This document shows, one piece after another, positions 21,099 to 21,811 of a stretch of DNA of 21,811 nucleotides (position 1 is its first letter; every line of letters starts with the position of its first letter). This DNA comes from an uncultured Collinsella sp. (GTDB lineage: Bacteria; Actinomycetota; Coriobacteriia; Coriobacteriales; Coriobacteriaceae), in assembly GCA_900547855.1 (NCBI GenBank), contig URIK01000013.1:1-21811 (forward strand). The letters run 5' to 3'. The notes beneath the pieces were generated by a model, which made no database searches, had not been told where the DNA came from, and worked only from the letters and a program-made list of their open reading frames with translations. The translations under genes and the position numbers were made by a program.

Positions 21099-21763
21099 GG
21101 ATTAGCTCCCGGGCCAGACGGACAAAGTCGGCAACATCGAGCGTCTCGGCGCGCGTGGTGGGTGCGATACCGCAAACCTCAAAAGCGGCATCGAGCACGT
21201 CCTTGGCAAAACCGTTGGCGCTCATGGAATTTCGGACGGTCTTGCGCCGCTGAGCAAATGCAGCGTCGATCACACGAGCCACGAACTCGCGATCGAGCCC
21301 CTCGGGCACCACGCCGTCAACACGGTCGATACGCACGACGGCCGAGTCCACGTGCGGCGCTGGCATAAAGCAACGCGGCGGCACCTCAAAGCGACCCGTC
21401 ACCTGCGCATACAGGCCGAGCTTTGCCGTATAGCCGCCATAGGTCTTGTTGCCCGGCACTGCGGCAATGCGATCGGCAACCTCCTTTTGCACCATGACCA
21501 CGGCACGCTTGAGCGCGGGCATCGTCTGGAAGAACTGCAGGATGATCGTCGCCGCCACGTTATAGGGCAAGTTCGCGACAAATACCGTCGGCTCACCGCC
21601 GGCGGCCTGCTCAATCTGCTCCGGGCCCACCTTAAGCGCGTCGCCCATGATAAAGCGGAAGTTGGCGTAGTCGGCGGCGTGAGCATCGAGCACCGGCTCG
21701 AGCTCGGGATCGGCCTCGATCGACGTGACGCACGCCGCCTCCTGCAACAGCGCAAGCGTGAGC
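21088..21763 (-). CDS. rsmA: 16S rRNA dimethyladenosine transferase RsmA/KsgA, 5' end cut by adapter
   Basis: SAM-dependent enzyme that dimethylates A1518 and A1519 of 16S rRNA late in 30S assembly. About 225 genomic residues are present. The catalytic NLPYN motif (FVANLPYNVAATII) is intact, with the downstream strand VVMVQKEVADRI, then CFMPAPHVDSAVVRI and the C-terminal FAQRRKTVRNSM. The SAM motif I (GxGxG) and roughly 60 N-terminal residues are lost because the adapter begins at 21764. The apparent start MCIRDR is adapter translation. It overlaps tatD by 11 bases. Confidence 0.96.
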
Positions 21764-21811
21764 CTGTCTCTTATACACATCTGACGCTGCCGACGACTAG
21801 TCGAGTGTAGA
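21764..21811. other. Synthetic Nextera-type transposon adapter (right end)
   Basis: CTGTCTCTTATACACATCT (21764-21782) is the mosaic end in inverse orientation, followed by the overhang and the same 14-base tag as at 1-14, plus one extra base. Library sequence, not genome. Confidence 0.98.

Noticed and set aside
1..21811. Transposon or linear replicon with inverted terminal repeats
   Set aside because: The 47-bp inverted repeats are synthetic Nextera adapter sequence.

Overview
The window is an insert of about 21.7 kb with synthetic ends. Bases 1-47 and 21764-21810 are inverted copies of a Nextera-type transposase adapter, so both outermost genes are cut by library construction and not by biology. 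The sequence between is GC-rich and gene-dense, and nearly all genes lie on the minus strand. Gene content and protein flavour suggest an actinobacterium of the class Coriobacteriia, probably Collinsella or a close relative. That assignment rests on family recognition, not on a database search.

From left to right, all on the minus strand unless noted: htpG (3' end cut); a GNAT acetyltransferase; a capsule-type tyrosine phosphorelay cassette (Wzz/CpsC co-polymerase, CpsD kinase, CpsB phosphatase) with no glycosyltransferases beside it; a phosphate-type block (PhoR-like kinase, PhoB/PhoP-like regulator, PstB ATPase) with no pstS, pstC or pstA; and a VanR/VanS-type two-component system. This last pair is divergent from a plus-strand D-Ala-D-Ala carboxypeptidase and has no vanHAX genes. 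Next come tRNA-Ser(GCT), an 813-residue TPR-containing protein of unknown function, a locus with two identical tRNA-Arg(ACG) genes and a third truncated copy, and a 125-residue hypothetical protein behind a palindromic operator-like site. Then follow serS, a 57-residue plus-strand membrane microprotein, proC, rlmH, an SPFH/stomatin-family protein, a tRNA-Leu(CAG) locus with its own truncated copy, tatD, and rsmA/ksgA (5' end cut).

The most unusual material is in the tRNA loci. At both the Arg and Leu loci a truncated tRNA 3' end with its own terminator lies 189-190 bp from the intact gene. A 92-bp hairpin-rich element fills the gap at both sites (85 of 92 bases identical, no indels). All seven differences fall outside the stems I can draw. 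All four intact tRNA genes are also followed, just past the terminator, by a short inverted copy of their own T-arm. I read this as a family of roughly 190-bp non-autonomous units that target or duplicate tRNA 3' ends, with breakpoints in the T-loop. This is inference and needs genome-wide comparison.

Functionally, the window is mostly housekeeping (translation: serS, rlmH, rsmA, tRNAs; proline synthesis: proC; folding: htpG) mixed with envelope sensing and modification (VanRS-type pair plus carboxypeptidase, CpsBCD cassette, SPFH protein) and phosphate response (PstB plus PhoBR-like pair).
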